The position numbers were made by a program, and so were the translations under genes. A stretch of 64,000 nt of DNA, taken from NCBI GenBank assembly GCA_030063045.1, contig JAQSEB010000196.1, positions 124,001 to 188,000 of the forward strand, read 5' to 3'. Of the stretch, positions 1 to 11,483 are shown piece after piece; position 1 is the first letter of the stretch, and each line of letters begins with the position of its first letter. The notes beneath the pieces are model-generated. The model had not been told where the DNA came from. It saw nothing but the letters and a program-made list of their open reading frames with translations, and did not search any database. The stretch comes from Pratylenchus scribneri (taxonomy: Eukaryota; Nematoda; Chromadorea; Rhabditida; Pratylenchidae).

Positions 1-1
1 T

Positions 2-94
2 CATTCAAAACGGGCATTGTCGGTTGATCGCCACTTCTTTGTTGATGCCAAATTTGATGGCCATTTTCTGGTTGGCTATTTCCGGTGTCGATGA
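2..94 (+). CDS. possible 3' end of a gene truncated by the window start
   Basis: The frame starting at base 2 is open for 30 codons and ends in TGA at 92-94. Its residues read like ordinary folded protein (for example FVDAKFDGHFLVGY). There is no upstream sequence to confirm an exon and I recognise no family. It could equally be chance. The following bases to 516 contain a second short open stretch (164-403), listed separately. Confidence 0.3.
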   Translation, partial: HSKRALSVDRHFFVDAKFDGHFLVGYFRCR

Positions 95-163
95 TTAGGG
101 TATGAGAAAATATTGGATGGGAATGGACGTAATAAGTAGGAATTAACAAAAAGATGAAAATTA

Positions 164-403
164 TTGATAAAAGACACATTTTTGGGGGGAGAAGGAAAAT
201 GTTCGGCGAGAAAAAGGACTGTGTTGGCTAATGAGGTGGCTAATCAAATTGGATATGAAAATGGGAGAAATGATGGGCATGTGATATTGACTAGAGGCGA
301 TATTCGCATTCTAATGGCGCAGTTTGCTTCTCAGCTTCTCACCATTGTTCATAGGCGAATGATTGAAAGGAAAAATGATCTCGCCCCAGACAGAAATAAA
401 TAA
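164..403 (+). CDS. possible small ORF or terminal exon, unknown
   Basis: A 79-codon open frame, TAA at 401-403, with balanced composition and a plausible helical C-terminal half (ILMAQFASQLLTIVHRR). An AG acceptor within it could make only the 3' part a terminal exon. There is no recognisable domain. AATAAA-like sequence follows at about 442. It faces the small membrane-protein gene on the other strand, whose stop is at 517. I cannot exclude a chance ORF. Confidence 0.25.
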   Translation: MIKDTFLGGEGKCSARKRTVLANEVANQIGYENGRNDGHVILTRGDIRILMAQFASQLLTIVHRRMIERKNDLAPDRNK

Positions 404-516
404 TTAAATCTTCTCCCTAATATTTTAATTTAATTTTATTCAATAAAAGAAGATTAAAATGAGAGGCACTTTTTGGTTGTTATTAATATTAAGTTTATTT
501 ATTGTATTTTTTTTCG

Positions 517-1666
517 TTAAACAATGACATCCTGGCCCGATGCGAATTCACTACTCAATTCTTCTTGTGCTTCAATCGCTGAACTGCTTGATTCTGCTAT
601 TGTGGAAAGCCTCTTCTGTGCCGAATCCGTTCCCTCCTCTTGGCTACTAGTAACTGACCTTGAAGTGCCCTAAAATTCAAGAAAAACCATTTTATACAGA
701 GATCAATGGATAAATTTAAAAAGATTTGGTAAATTGGCATTTTTCCTTTTAATTAAATTCGCATTCTCTTTCCCATTTAATTTTAATAACCTGTTCAGCT
801 TGTTCAAAACTTTTGGTCAAGTCTTCCTCCTCGTCCATTCCCTCGGCCACCCAGGCCATTCCTCGCCACACTTGATGCATTATATGGACGGCTGGTGCCA
901 ACATTGCTACGGTGGCGCGTGATTCTTGCCTACAAAAATATTAAATATTCCATTTTCGGATTTTCGGTTTTCATTCCCACCTTAATATGGTTGCTCCGCC
1001 AGAACTGCTTGGTTGTTGGGTTTGAATCGTAGGTGGAATGCCGTGTAATGCCATCATCCTCGACCTCAATCCATTCATTTCACCAACGGATGGAGCAGCC
1101 GATTTGACATCACCGGGCGAAGGATACATTTCCTAAAGGAAAATTGGGAGACTAAAATGATTTCGGGTTGGATTGCCTGGAGCATTATGCAAAAATTGGA
1201 ATACCAGCCAGGATTTGGGCAAGCATTTGGGTTGGCCACACAAAGGGCACAGGCCAACATTGTGCCTAATGAATAAAAATATAATTCAAAAATGAAATTC
1301 AATTTCATTGATATTCAAGGGCCTATTAAGTCAATTAAATGGAAAATGAGTGAAAAATATTAATAAATTTTTGCCAATTTTCAACAATTTTAATTAATTT
1401 AGAAGAAAATAATTTAATTAGTATGCATAGAATTAATTGCCTCTCAGAATTCTAATTGTTTCAATAAGTATTAAAATAATTTCGAATTCCCCATTTGAAT
1501 GGCACTACCCACCAACAATGCAGAGCAAAACAATGTAAAGCCCAAAATTGTATGTTTCGAGGTCGATGATTGAGAGGCAAACGCAGGCCAACATGATTAA
1601 AATTAGGACAATAATGGAAAGGCACGCATAGAACATTGCTATGGGAAAGGGACAACATTTTGGCAT
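517..1666 (-). CDS. small two-TM membrane protein, unknown family
   Basis: Five exons on the minus strand join with consistent phases: 1666-1509, 1265-1205, 1132-981, 929-791 and 669-517, giving 220 codons plus stop. All four introns have GT-AG borders. The predicted product starts MPKCCPFP and has two closely spaced hydrophobic segments (about residues 9-30 and 38-51). A Cys-rich patch follows (GLCPLCGQPKC), then a polar C-terminal tail rich in Ser, Gln and Glu. The topology suggests a hairpin in the membrane with a long cytosolic tail. I do not recognise the family and assign no function. The start is the ATG before the first hydrophobic segment; an upstream exon is possible. The exact closure of five exons makes the gene itself likely. 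Confidence 0.65.
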
Positions 1667-3114
1667 TTTTGGCCAGGAAAATTAGTGAATTCAATGGAAA
1701 TGGTTTTGGAGGAGAAAGGTGGGGGGGGGGGGGGGGGGGGATAATTGATTTGGGTGGAACTAATTGTTGGCACATCATAAAAAGTGTCATTGAATGGGGC
1801 AATTCTAACAATGGGACCATGGATTGTTTTTTATAATGCCGAATTAATCCATTTGGACTAAAATAGGGAAAGTGGCCAACTCATTGATGGATAAAATGGC
1901 TTCCAGCGAAGATAGGCTGTGGCCCATTAGTGCCATTGGCTTTTCATCCAAAGCAAGTTTATTCGAGGACTATGGCCGAATGGGCACAAATGAATGAATT
2001 ATTTAAAGGACCCCCAAGAAAAGGGTGGATAAAGAATAGGAAGGAAGGAAATGGGGGAAGAAGCCAAAGGGGAAGGGACTGGATGGGGCACAAAAATTGG
2101 CGTAAATTTTGAAAAAGAGTCCAATGCGAAAGGGTTCAATGGCCCCCTTTCCCTCATTTGTGGTTCCTCTCGCCTCACTTTTTTGGGCTCAACCGGATTT
2201 CGGTTGGATTTTAGGCTGAAGAATTCACAAAAGAAAGGCCAAATTGACTGAAAAGAGGGTTAACGAACTATATAGAGAGGGAAAGAGGCATATGGAAAGG
2301 CACAAAATGACGCGCAATTATCGCCCAAGGGCAAACAAATCCCAAGGCTGGAAAAAACTTTTTTGAAAAGGGGAAGGAAAGAGGAAGGCGACAAAATGGT
2401 TGATGAGATTTGTGGATTCTAATATGTAGAGGGAGGTAAAATGGAGGAAAGAATGCCCGCGGGGGTTTATGTCAAAGTCAGTGGCCATTTTGGCCTATGG
2501 GAATGAGGGGAGGGGATAAAAGGGAAGGGTAGAATGGAGCCGGAAAGGATTAATCCAGGATTGGATGCCAAATGGATTGGAGGGGGAAGGGGGAAAGGGG
2601 GTGGAAACTGGAAACAGAAGAATAAGAGGCTGAAAGAAAAGGGGGAAAGGAAGGCTACGGCGAGAAGTGACTAATTGAGCACCGGACTTTTGTGGGGAGA
2701 GGGAAGCGACTTTGGCGGTGGCAGAGAAAAACTGTGTTTGTGGCCACAAAGCCAAGGATGCCGACGGCAGCTTCACTTCCATTCCATGCCTTCTTTTCGC
2801 TGCGCAATCCAATTAGTGTTTTTGGGGGAGAAGGAGGCACATTGGCCATGAGAATGGGCAAAAGCCCTTGGGAGCGATGTGGCCAACACCAACAGCAGCA
2901 GTTGTGGCAATATGGAAGAATAAAAAGACAAAAAGATGCACAATTCCTTCCAATTTTACATCACAATTTATGGGCCAAAAATGGCCTCCATTTCCTTGAT
3001 GAATTTTCCACACAAAAAATGGAGGATAAATATTCATGAAATTTTATGCATTTTTTGTTGGGAATAAATATTTCTTCTACAAAATTGTGAAAATATTTCA
3101 AAATTATTCATTCA
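1667..3114. other. intergenic stretch, no gene seen
   Basis: This lies upstream of the small membrane-protein gene and downstream of the LDLa/EGF receptor gene, both on the minus strand. It holds a 20-bp poly-G run at 1721-1740 and purine-rich, GGAAAGG-type sequence at 2000-2700. I see open frames on both strands but no splice-consistent or family-like coding sequence. Confidence 0.5.
1721..1740 (+). repeat. poly-G tract (20 G)
   Basis: Twenty consecutive guanines in an otherwise AT-rich region. Other G/C homopolymers of 11-17 bases lie at 11875-11891 (C), 21780-21795 (G), 36148-36159 (C), 36857-36867 (C) and 49173-49184 (C). Confidence 0.9.
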
Positions 3115-6100
3115 TTAATCCAAATCGAGCCAATTTTGCTGTCTTTTTTTTCCCTCCTTCGATTCTCTTTCCAATGAATTTGGCCTTTCCCATTTTGCCA
3201 TTCGCCTTCTAATTCTTTTTTGGCCATCCAATTCCATTTCAGAATGGACATGTCGAATTGTTTTTGGTTCTATTCGCTCTCGGAATGGACTTGGATCCCA
3301 GGGTTTTCGATCAGTAATACATCCTTTTATAATGAATTTATTTTACACTATGGCCCTCACCTGAATGAATTTTTGTCTCCAATTTTTCCATTGAACGATT
3401 CATTTCGACCTCATCACTTTGGGTCAATTCCCTTCTTGGTGGCGGCATCAAATCTAATCCATCCAGCCGTGGGCTAACATCCCATGGTTTCCTTCCGGCC
3501 ACAATGCATCCTTCGTGCACCTAAAATTGCATTCAATTTTGTACAAATATTCCAATTCACTTTTTCTTCAATTTGTTCCTCAATTTGTTTCAATGCTTTT
3601 CCATCTTTTCGGAATTTTTGCCTCAAAAATTCGGCCGAATGTTTTTGTTGTTGTTTTCGTAAATTCCTTTGCCAATATGGGTCAGCCTGGGATGTGGTTG
3701 GCAAATCCGGATCAAATCCACCACTGCCAATTTGTGGAAATTCTAATAAAAATTAATATTTTTGATTTATTCAATGAGAGAATGCTAGGGGGAGAACGTT
3801 TCATTGCCAGTCATTTTGGTGGGTAATAACTCAACAAAGAAGAAACCGCTTCATGCAATCTTGGTATCATTGGGTAGAACTATTCATTATTCAATCTCCA
3901 TTGAATATATATATTTGGGATTTATAAAAAAAATTCGATATTCTTTTAATTACAATTACAAACTTCCAAATTAGGAAAAATGACTTTCGTCTTTCGTTCA
4001 CTTTTTCGACATTTACTTAAATTTTGATTAATCCGAAAAGCTTTTTTCATTTTATTCAATAGAGCTCAAATAGCTCTATCCAATGATACCAAGATTGCTT
4101 CAAACGTTTTCTTCTTTGTTATTACTCATCACCGGCACTAAACCGGAGAATACTCTCTCGAATATTTTTTTTTACCTCTTTTCCCCTCTCCAATTCCATC
4201 CAATCCTTCTTCCAATGATTCATCCAATGATTTTTGATCTTTCAGCCTTCTCATTCTTTCACGTCGATTCCTTTATTAGCCAAAAATGCCATTCAAAATT
4301 TGTCATTGTTTTGGCCCACCTTAATCCTTTCTCCTCCCCTCTTTTTGCCTCCATTTTCCGCCTCTTTTCTTCGTCCCTTTCCACCGTTCTTCCTCGAATC
4401 AAAACAAATTCGCCTTTTAGCATTTTTCTCTCTCCACTCGGCGCTTTCACTACCGTACCACCACTTGACACTCTGGATTCATTTTTTCTGGCTAAAAATT
4501 GTAATTTATTTATATTTTTCTTCATTTTCCCACCTCCAAATGGTTTTGGCACAAATTGTCGATGTGGAGGAGGAATTGACGGTGCCCTCGGTGGTTGGCT
4601 TGGAATGTCGATGTCATCCGGGATGAAACCGCTGAATCCAATGTTCACTGCGCCCGGTGGCAACATTGCCGCCGGAATTGATCGGCCCGGTTCCTGATCG
4701 CCTCCTCTCCATTTCATTCGGCCTTTTTGCTTCATTTCTTCTTCTTCTTCTTCCTCAATTATTCCCTCTTCTTCATCCACTTTTTGGCCTCTCATTTTCA
4801 ATTCTGCATCCAAATCATCCTTCATTGTTTCGGCCAATTCCTCATTTTCGCCGCCATCTTTTTCCATCACAATTTCCGTTTGTTTTTGTGCCCTTTCCCT
4901 TTCCTTGGCCTTTTCCATTAATTCCTCCAGCGAAGTTTTGCTTTCCCTTCTCTCTGTAATTCAAAATTACTCTAAACCCATTCCCATTTTTGTTTCCAAC
5001 CATCAATGTCGGCCATTCGAGAATATTGATCACCAAGAATTCGGAATTGGTCCCAGATTGTTGGAGTGCCTGCCCTGGAGGCCACACTTGATGGCCTCGG
5101 TTGCTGCTGTTCGGCCGGCGGCGATGGTTCTACTTTTGGTTGTTCAACTTTTGGTTCTGTTGGCATTGGCTTCGATTCTTCTGTTGGCAATTGGGCCACC
5201 GTCGTGATAATTTCCCCTTCCGTCGACTGAACAACAAATTATCACCCAGAATCATTATTAATTGTCCACCTTTTGTGTTGGCAATGTTCCAGTGGATTGT
5301 TCCGTCTGTTGCCTCGTTGTTTTTCCACTCATTTTTGCTCCACTGCTTTCCTCCTCTTCGCCTTTTTCGCCAGAATCTCTTTTTGTCTCCTCCTCTGGTT
5401 CATCTTCACCGCCTTCTTCATCCTCCAAAATTAAATAATCTTCGGATTCTGCCTGAGATTGTTGTGGCCGAAATGGCGGCGGAATATATGGCTTTTGGCC
5501 ATCGATGATGGATGGAACCGGAAAATGGGAAATTTAATTGTATTTATTTGATTTATTAGGTTTAATTGCCTTCAATGTGTCTGCTCGATGGCCAAATTCC
5601 AATCCGGATGGGCCACTTTCCCTCCTCAAAGCAGCTGGTGCCGAACTTGTTGTGATTATGGGCAAAAGTGTGGGCTCTTTTCCCAACTAAATATTCATCA
5701 ATTATTTATTACCAATTCACACAAAATTCCACCAACAATTTTTGCCTTCACCCATCGCCATCGAATTCGGACTGCTTCGGATGCGGGTGCATTTTGGCAA
5801 CAATATTTGAAACAAAGAAAGGCCAAAATGGGTAACATGAAACAAAGAAGAAGGAGCAAAAGAAGCCAAACAAGGAGGCAAATTCCGAACAATTTTATGC
5901 AGCTTAATTAATTAATTAATGGCATTATTGAATTATGGAGCAAAGATAATTCTCACGCATTTTCTAAATCCTTTTAAAAATTTAAGACTAATATGAATCT
6001 TTCTGCAGTAGCAAAACAGAATCTTGGCTTTAAATAATTCTATATTATTTATTAAAAAGTTTAATTTCTATTAGTAAATTGAATATTTTGAAGAGGGAAT

Positions 6101-9100
6101 TTGACGCACTTTTGCCTTATGACTGTTCCTTCACAATGTCGGCCAGTGAATCCTTTTCCAGGAGAAGTGTCATTTGTTCCTTTTAAACATCGACATTCAT
6201 AGCCCAATCCATGGACAATACATTCAGCCTTTTTATCACAATCATTCAATTCACCGTAACCACAGGCAGACAATTCTTAAAATGTTCAAATCATTTTTGT
6301 TCATTAAAAAGAATATTTGCCAGCAATTTTGAGTTTAATTTCGGGCAAAATTGCATCCGATGATTTCAATCGATCATTTAATTCACTCAGTGTGCAATTT
6401 GATGGACAAATTGTGTTCATGACAATTCCTGGTCCATCAATGATGGCACGGACACAAATTGGTTGATTGGGAAAAGAAGAGGCAATCTAAGAAATTGTAA
6501 TAAAAATGTCAATGCCGATAATGACAAAGGCCTTCCCTCTCCATCCTACTGTACCCCATCTTTTTTCCTAATCACCCTCTATCACCCATCAATCAAATAT
6601 TGCCTCAATTTACTTTTTTAACCCACCCCTTTTTTGTTTTTTCCTCATGCTTTTTACCATTCACATTTTTATTAGATTTTCGGCACAATTAATAAAGAAT
6701 AATTTAAAGTCTAGTTCCATACTGGGGTGCTTAGGCCTATAGCGAAGGCCCAAGGCGAGAGTCTTGGCCCAGTTCTTGCTCCAAAAAACTTTAGCCCTAG
6801 AATAGGACTAATAAGAATGAAAAATTCCCTCAAAGCGACCTTCATAAGAGTTAATTGCTCTTCCACTTTGGATGGTTCACTCAATCTGAGGCCACAAAGT
6901 GATTCAAGTCGGACTCGAAATGTGCTGATTGGAGCCGGTCGACATTGTGCATCAATTTGAGGCATTTGCCCTTTTGGGCATTGACATCGAATTGTGGATG
7001 ATGAGGAATATACTTTCATTGCCATTTTTGACATTCTCTCCGTGCAATTGAAAGTAGTTACACTCAAATTGGCGGAAATGGCCGAAAGAAGGGTAGGGCT
7101 GACTGCGGGCAAAGACCATACAGACATTTCTGAAGGGCCATTTTGATGAGTTTGGCCAAATGGCAAAGTTGTTTGGAATGTTGTGAATTGCATTGAAGTT
7201 GTCTCATCTAAATGCCTTGTCAATGTACTGCTTGAAGTAATGGTCGATGTGAATTCTTCTTTTTCTTCTTTCTCAGTTGTGCTTCCAATTCCAATTGTCC
7301 CTTCCTCTTTTTCCTTAGTTGTTCCTTCTCCTTCCCTTTCTTCTGTATTTTCGGTTGTTGTCTCTTCAACCCCCTCTGGCGATTCTTTTCCAACTTCTTC
7401 ATTTCCTCCCTTCCCTCCTTCTGATTCCATTCCGTTTCCCTTAAATCCAATTCCTCCTTCCGGTAACCAAACATCCGGTGCTGTTGTTTTTCCATTTATT
7501 TCTCCTTTCATTGTTGTTTTCATTGTGCCAATATTTTCATGTGCCATTGTTGTTGCCTTTCCGGCAGGTCGAGAAAAAGGAATCCAAATGGATGGCAATT
7601 CTCCTTCCTCAATTTTCCCTTAATTTCCATAAATTATTTTATTCCAAATAATTTTGTTTCCATTCACCTCGATCAAATGGATATTTTGGTGTCGTGAATG
7701 GCAAATTCCCACCACCACCAATTCCTTCCTTTAACACTGGAGTTGGCCAAATCTAAATTGCCAAAAGTGATTCGAAATTGGCCAAAATTCTATTTTTACC
7801 CGATTCCTTCCTTCCTCCTCCTTTTGAATTTTGCCATTTTCTTCTTCAATTTTTGGCCAATTTGGGAAAACGATGGATTTGTCCACTGCTTTTCCATTTC
7901 CGGCCGCGCCAGTCATCAATTTTTTGCCACTTTCCGTTGTTGGCTCATTTTTATCCGTAAATGTGGATTGAGTGATGGTAATTAGGTAACGTGCGAATTC
8001 ACCGCCAAAATCGTCCAATGCCGGGCTAAATTATTTGAATTTATTCAAATATCAAAAATATTCTTTCTCTCACTTTTCCCATGGCCCTGGCTCGGTACTT
8101 TCCACCACCCTCACTCCGTGGCCTTCAAATTCTTTTGCGTTTGAAATGCCAATGCCGAAAGGAAGACCACTTTCCTTCCCCAAATTCTCCCTTCCTCCTC
8201 CTTTGCCATTCTCCCAACTTGGCTTCAATGGAACAATTTCGGTTGTGTCCGATGAACTTTTTGAACCAATCAACGTTTTTTCAGTCCATTCCCAAAAATG
8301 GAATGGCCTAATGGTTGTTAGAATTTCCATTGATTTTGTTGGGGAAATTGTTGGCAATTGTGGTGACTTTTTTGTGCTCCAATTTTGTTCATTTAATTTT
8401 GGAGAAGGCAAACTCGATTGCCCTTTATGTTGTTTTGGTGGTTCATTATTGTCCACTCGCAATGGGGTAATTTTGAAAAGGTCCTGAAATTATGCAATTC
8501 TTTTTTACAGAGAGCAAATATCCAAAAATAGTAATTATTTATATAAAAGCTTTTAAAATTAAACTTAATTTGGCTTAATTTTAAAAACACTAAACTTATT
8601 AAATGATGGGCTTTTAGGGCACAATTTGAGAATTTATAGAAAGGAGCATTGGTTCCTTTTAGCTTTCGGAAAACGAATTTGTAATAACCTTTCCCCTAAT
8701 TTAAAATGCTCATTTTCCCCATTATAATAAAAATAATTAGGCTTACGGCATATTCCAAATCTTCATCGCTTCCATCCAAACAATCTCGCTTTCCATCCAT
8801 CAACCATTTCACAAAAATGCATTCTCCATAGCCTCGACATGAAATTGTGTTCAAAACACCGCAAAGTCGGCGTTCTATTTGGGGGAAAAAGTCAAAAAGA
8901 ATAAATAAAGGAATTTGGCGCACTGAGTAATGGACAAAAGATGGGAGGCGATGGCAAATTGCCATCCTTTTCTTGGCCCGATTTTTTAGTGCAATTTGGA
9001 TTACGCAAACATTCGCCCAAATGCAGAGGATCGGCACAAAATTGGCCACAAGGAATTTGGCCAGGTAAACAAACTATGGGACAAAAGGGACATTTTATTA

Positions 9101-9249
9101 AGAGACAAAAGAAATGTTCATTCACATTCGTCACTTCCATCCGCACAATCCGGATGTCCATCATGAAAACGGGAAACCGAAAGACAATGTCCATCGCCGC
9201 AATCGAATGATTCCGCATTTTGGCAACAGCCGGGAAAACGTACTTGCGC
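3115..9249 (-). CDS. type I membrane protein with LDL-receptor class A and EGF modules
   Basis: A multi-exon minus-strand gene. The 5' exons encode an LDLa repeat (about 9249-9119, ending DCADGSDE), a Cys-rich linker (about 9078-8990) and a second LDLa-like module (about 8878-8752, DCLDGSDE). Next comes a long Ser/Thr/Glu-rich, probably glycosylated, stalk (8483-6840). A Cys-containing segment (6486-6323) and an EGF-like module follow (about 6272-6062, CxCxxG pattern). A strong TM helix lies at about 5890-5810 (WLLLLLLLCF). The cytoplasmic tail is long, acidic and proline-rich (5700-4480), with exons 5697-5570, 5452-5262, 5226-4972 and 4930-4480 approximately. Three downstream exons (about 3750-3565, 3519-3341, 3330-3115) repeat an RKPWD motif twice. 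They may be the end of the same gene or a separate one. The first coding exon and signal peptide are not certain; an open segment at 9753-9570 could hold them. One tail intron (5453-5569) appears to be GC-AG. Binding partner and pathway cannot be inferred. Confidence 0.6.
3823..4125. mobile_element. MITE-like element with ~60-bp terminal inverted repeats
   Basis: The left end begins GTAATAAC and contains GCAATCTTGGTATCATTGG (about 3856-3874). The right end carries the same sequence inverted (about 4080-4098), closing with GTTATTAC at 4118-4125. Matching continues for about 60 bp with small gaps, leaving an AT-rich core of roughly 180 bp without coding capacity. It lies between exons of the LDLa/EGF receptor gene, if that gene continues to 3115. 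Target-site duplication is not evident. Confidence 0.6.
6507..6812. repeat. dispersed ~300-bp element, copy 1
   Basis: The first of nine copies in this window. Diagnostic blocks in order are CCTACTGTACCCC, ATCAATCAAATATTGCCTCAAT, CGGCACAATTAATAAAG, GGCTTAGGCC-like and TTTAGCCCTAGAATAGGAC. It lies in the receptor gene. There is no ORF and no clear terminal inverted repeat. Confidence 0.75.
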
Positions 9250-9759
9250 GGCTACAAAACAGGGGGAGATTTATTTTGGAATTTTCAATTTGATTATTAT
9301 TTTTAATAATTTTAAGAAACTATAGAACTTTATATGATATTAACTCAAGCCGGCATCACTTAATCTATGCCTAAATATTGTTATAGGCCTTGATATATTC
9401 CTCTAATTAAATGGTAATTTTGATAAACAATAAACTTCTAAATCTGAACTTTTTATTATAAACCAAAAAATGTATTCAAAATTTCATATAAATAAATAGA
9501 ATGTTCAATATTTTCTCTTTCTTATGGATGAATTTTTGTTTTAAAATTAGTAGTAAAATTAGTATGATTTGCCTTGAAGTGTGAGCCAATGTGTTCGAAT
9601 TGGTCGGGGGAGGAGAAGGAGGGAATAAAGGCAGAAGAGACGGCACCAACAAAAGTCGATTTCGACAGCAACTTTCCTCCTTGGCCAAAAAATAGCGACA
9701 ACGGCAGCGGCTCGCCTTAGGACGAAGGCCATTTTAGTTTTGAATTCGACCAAAAAGCG

Positions 9760-10361
9760 GCATTAAACCATGTGAAGGACCAATTTAAGAAAGGGGAGAA
9801 ATGGCCAATGCCCTTCGGTCCATTGCACATTTCCACCTACATTTTCGGACAAAACATTTTGGGAGGGGCGACCACCGGTCATTAAAGGGAAAGAAGGAAA
9901 AGTTGGCCTAAGCTTTATAGGGTGAGGTGGTCTCATTCACTAGAAAAGAAAGGAAAGAAAGGCTGCTGCCTCGATTTTATTGGGGAAGAAATATACCTAA
10001 ACGAAATAGACGAGAATGAAACCGGCTATTTGGGAGAAACTCGGGAAAAAATTGCCACAGTCGTTCAGAAAATATTTAAATTGAACCTCTCAATTGATCT
10101 TTTTTAAAATGGCAAAATTATTTAAAATTATTTATTTTTAATATAATAGTAGAAAAAAATGCAAGTTAATTGACATATTTTTGAGCATCATTCATTCTCT
10201 TTTCATTCACATATTCCTTCTAAGCAGATCATACATTTTATTGGAAAGGAAGGAAGGGAAGGGATACGCATACAGTAATTCAACAAAGGTGCATTCTTCG
10301 ATTCATTTATTTGCATCAAAAGAAGAAAATATTGGAATAATTTTATTTTATAATTAAGTGA
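9760..10361. other. no gene seen
   Basis: Sequence between the 5' part of the LDLa receptor gene and the minisatellite. An open frame at 9922-10107 (+) has no recognisable features. Probably upstream sequence of the receptor gene. Confidence 0.4.
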
Positions 10362-11125
10362 TTTTCTTTCCGGAAATTAATTCTGATTCTTTGTGTTTTC
10401 CGGAAAGAATTCTGATTTTTTGTGTTTCATTTTCCGGAATTAATTCTGATTTTTTGTGTTTTCCGGAATGAATTCTGATTTTTTGTGTTTTCCGGAAAGA
10501 ATTCTGATTTTTTGTGTTTTCCGGAAAGAATTCTGATTTTTTGTGTTTTCCGGAAAGAATTCTGATTTTTTGTGTTTTCTGAAATGAATTCTGATTTTTT
10601 GTGTTTTCCGGAATGAATTCTGATTTTTTGTGTTTTCCTGAAAGAATTCTGATTTTTTGTGTTTTAAGGAAAGAATTCTGATTTTTTTTTTGTGTTTTCC
10701 GGAAATAATTCTGATTTTTTGTGTTTTCCGGAATGAATTCTGATTTTTTGTGTTTTCCGGAAAGAATTCTGATTTTTTGTGTTTTCCGGAAAGAATTCTG
10801 ATTTTTTGTGTTTTCCGGATAGAATTCTGATTTTTTGTGTTTTCCGGAAAGAATTCTGATTTTTTGTGTTTTCCGGAAACAATTATGATTTTTGTGTTTT
10901 CCGGAAAGAATTCTGATTTTTTGTGTTTTCCGGAAAGAATTCTGATTTTTTGTGTTTCATTTTCCGGAAACAATTCTGATTTTTGTGTTTTCCGGAAAGA
11001 ATTCTGATTTTTTGTGTTTTCCGGAAAGAATTCTGATTTTTTGTGTTTCATTTTCCGGAAACAATTCTGATTTTTTGTACTATTCTGATATTTTGTATTT
11101 CATTTTCCGGAAACAATTTAATTTT
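10362..11125 (-). repeat. 29-bp minisatellite array 1 (with 34-bp variant units)
   Basis: About 25 tandem units. Read on the minus strand the unit is CACAAAAAATCAGAATTC followed by TTTCCGGAAAA, 29 bp. Variant units carry an extra ATGAA and are 34 bp. Each unit holds two palindromes, GAATTC and TTCCGGAA. Because 29 is not a multiple of three and the unit has no stop codon, an open frame cycles through all three readings across the array, giving a false 200-residue protein. The array lies upstream of the wts-1 gene. Confidence 0.95.
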
Positions 11126-11234
11126 TTGTATTTATTAAATGAATCATAATTTAGTCCATTTTCTATACTTTTTTTAAAACAAACAAATCCACACTGCCAA
11201 TTTGTTTGCATATTGAACAAAGATTGAGAAGTAA

Positions 11235-11351
11235 ATGGTACAGATGGAGAGGCTTGGAGGAATGAACAACACGCCGGAAGGAGGAACATCCATCCCTCAA
11301 ATCCAATCCCAATTGTCCATATCCTCATTCGATGCGCTGCGCAAATCTTTC
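11235..11351 (+). CDS. possible 5' exon of the LATS gene (uncertain)
   Basis: An ATG-led open segment of good coding composition. A GT donor at 11352 would leave phase 0, compatible with splicing to an acceptor at 12567 just before the LATS ATG. Against this, that acceptor sits only 9 bases upstream of ATG 12577, as expected for an SL trans-splice site, which would make this exon unnecessary. Confidence 0.2.
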
Positions 11352-11483
11352 GTCAATGCCATCGACCATCGCACTTTCGTCCAAAACATTTCTCGACGTC
11401 AATTTCTTCCCTTCTTTTCTTTACTTTTCCTCAATATTACTATGTCCTTCCTTAATTCATTTCCTCGCAAATTTGTATTATAA

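Noticed and set aside
4083..5508. Long plus-strand ORFs rich in Phe, Leu and Pro
   Set aside because: They are complements of the minus-strand exons for the receptor's acidic tail, which join with consistent splice phases.
6507..6812. Terminal inverted repeats in the dispersed ~300-bp family
   Set aside because: Comparing the two ends of the clearest copies (2, 4, 7) shows no complementarity, so a TIR transposon class is not supported.
10440..11051. A 203-codon repetitive ORF (minus strand) and its counterpart at 40688-41320
   Set aside because: Both are produced by the 29-bp minisatellite, which has no stop in any frame of one strand. Composition and period are those of the DNA repeat and the arrays lie outside coding exons.
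11235..11397. Extended first exon of LATS ending at the GT at 11398
   Set aside because: That donor leaves phase 1, which creates an immediate stop after joining to the acceptor at 12567; only the shorter form listed remains possible.
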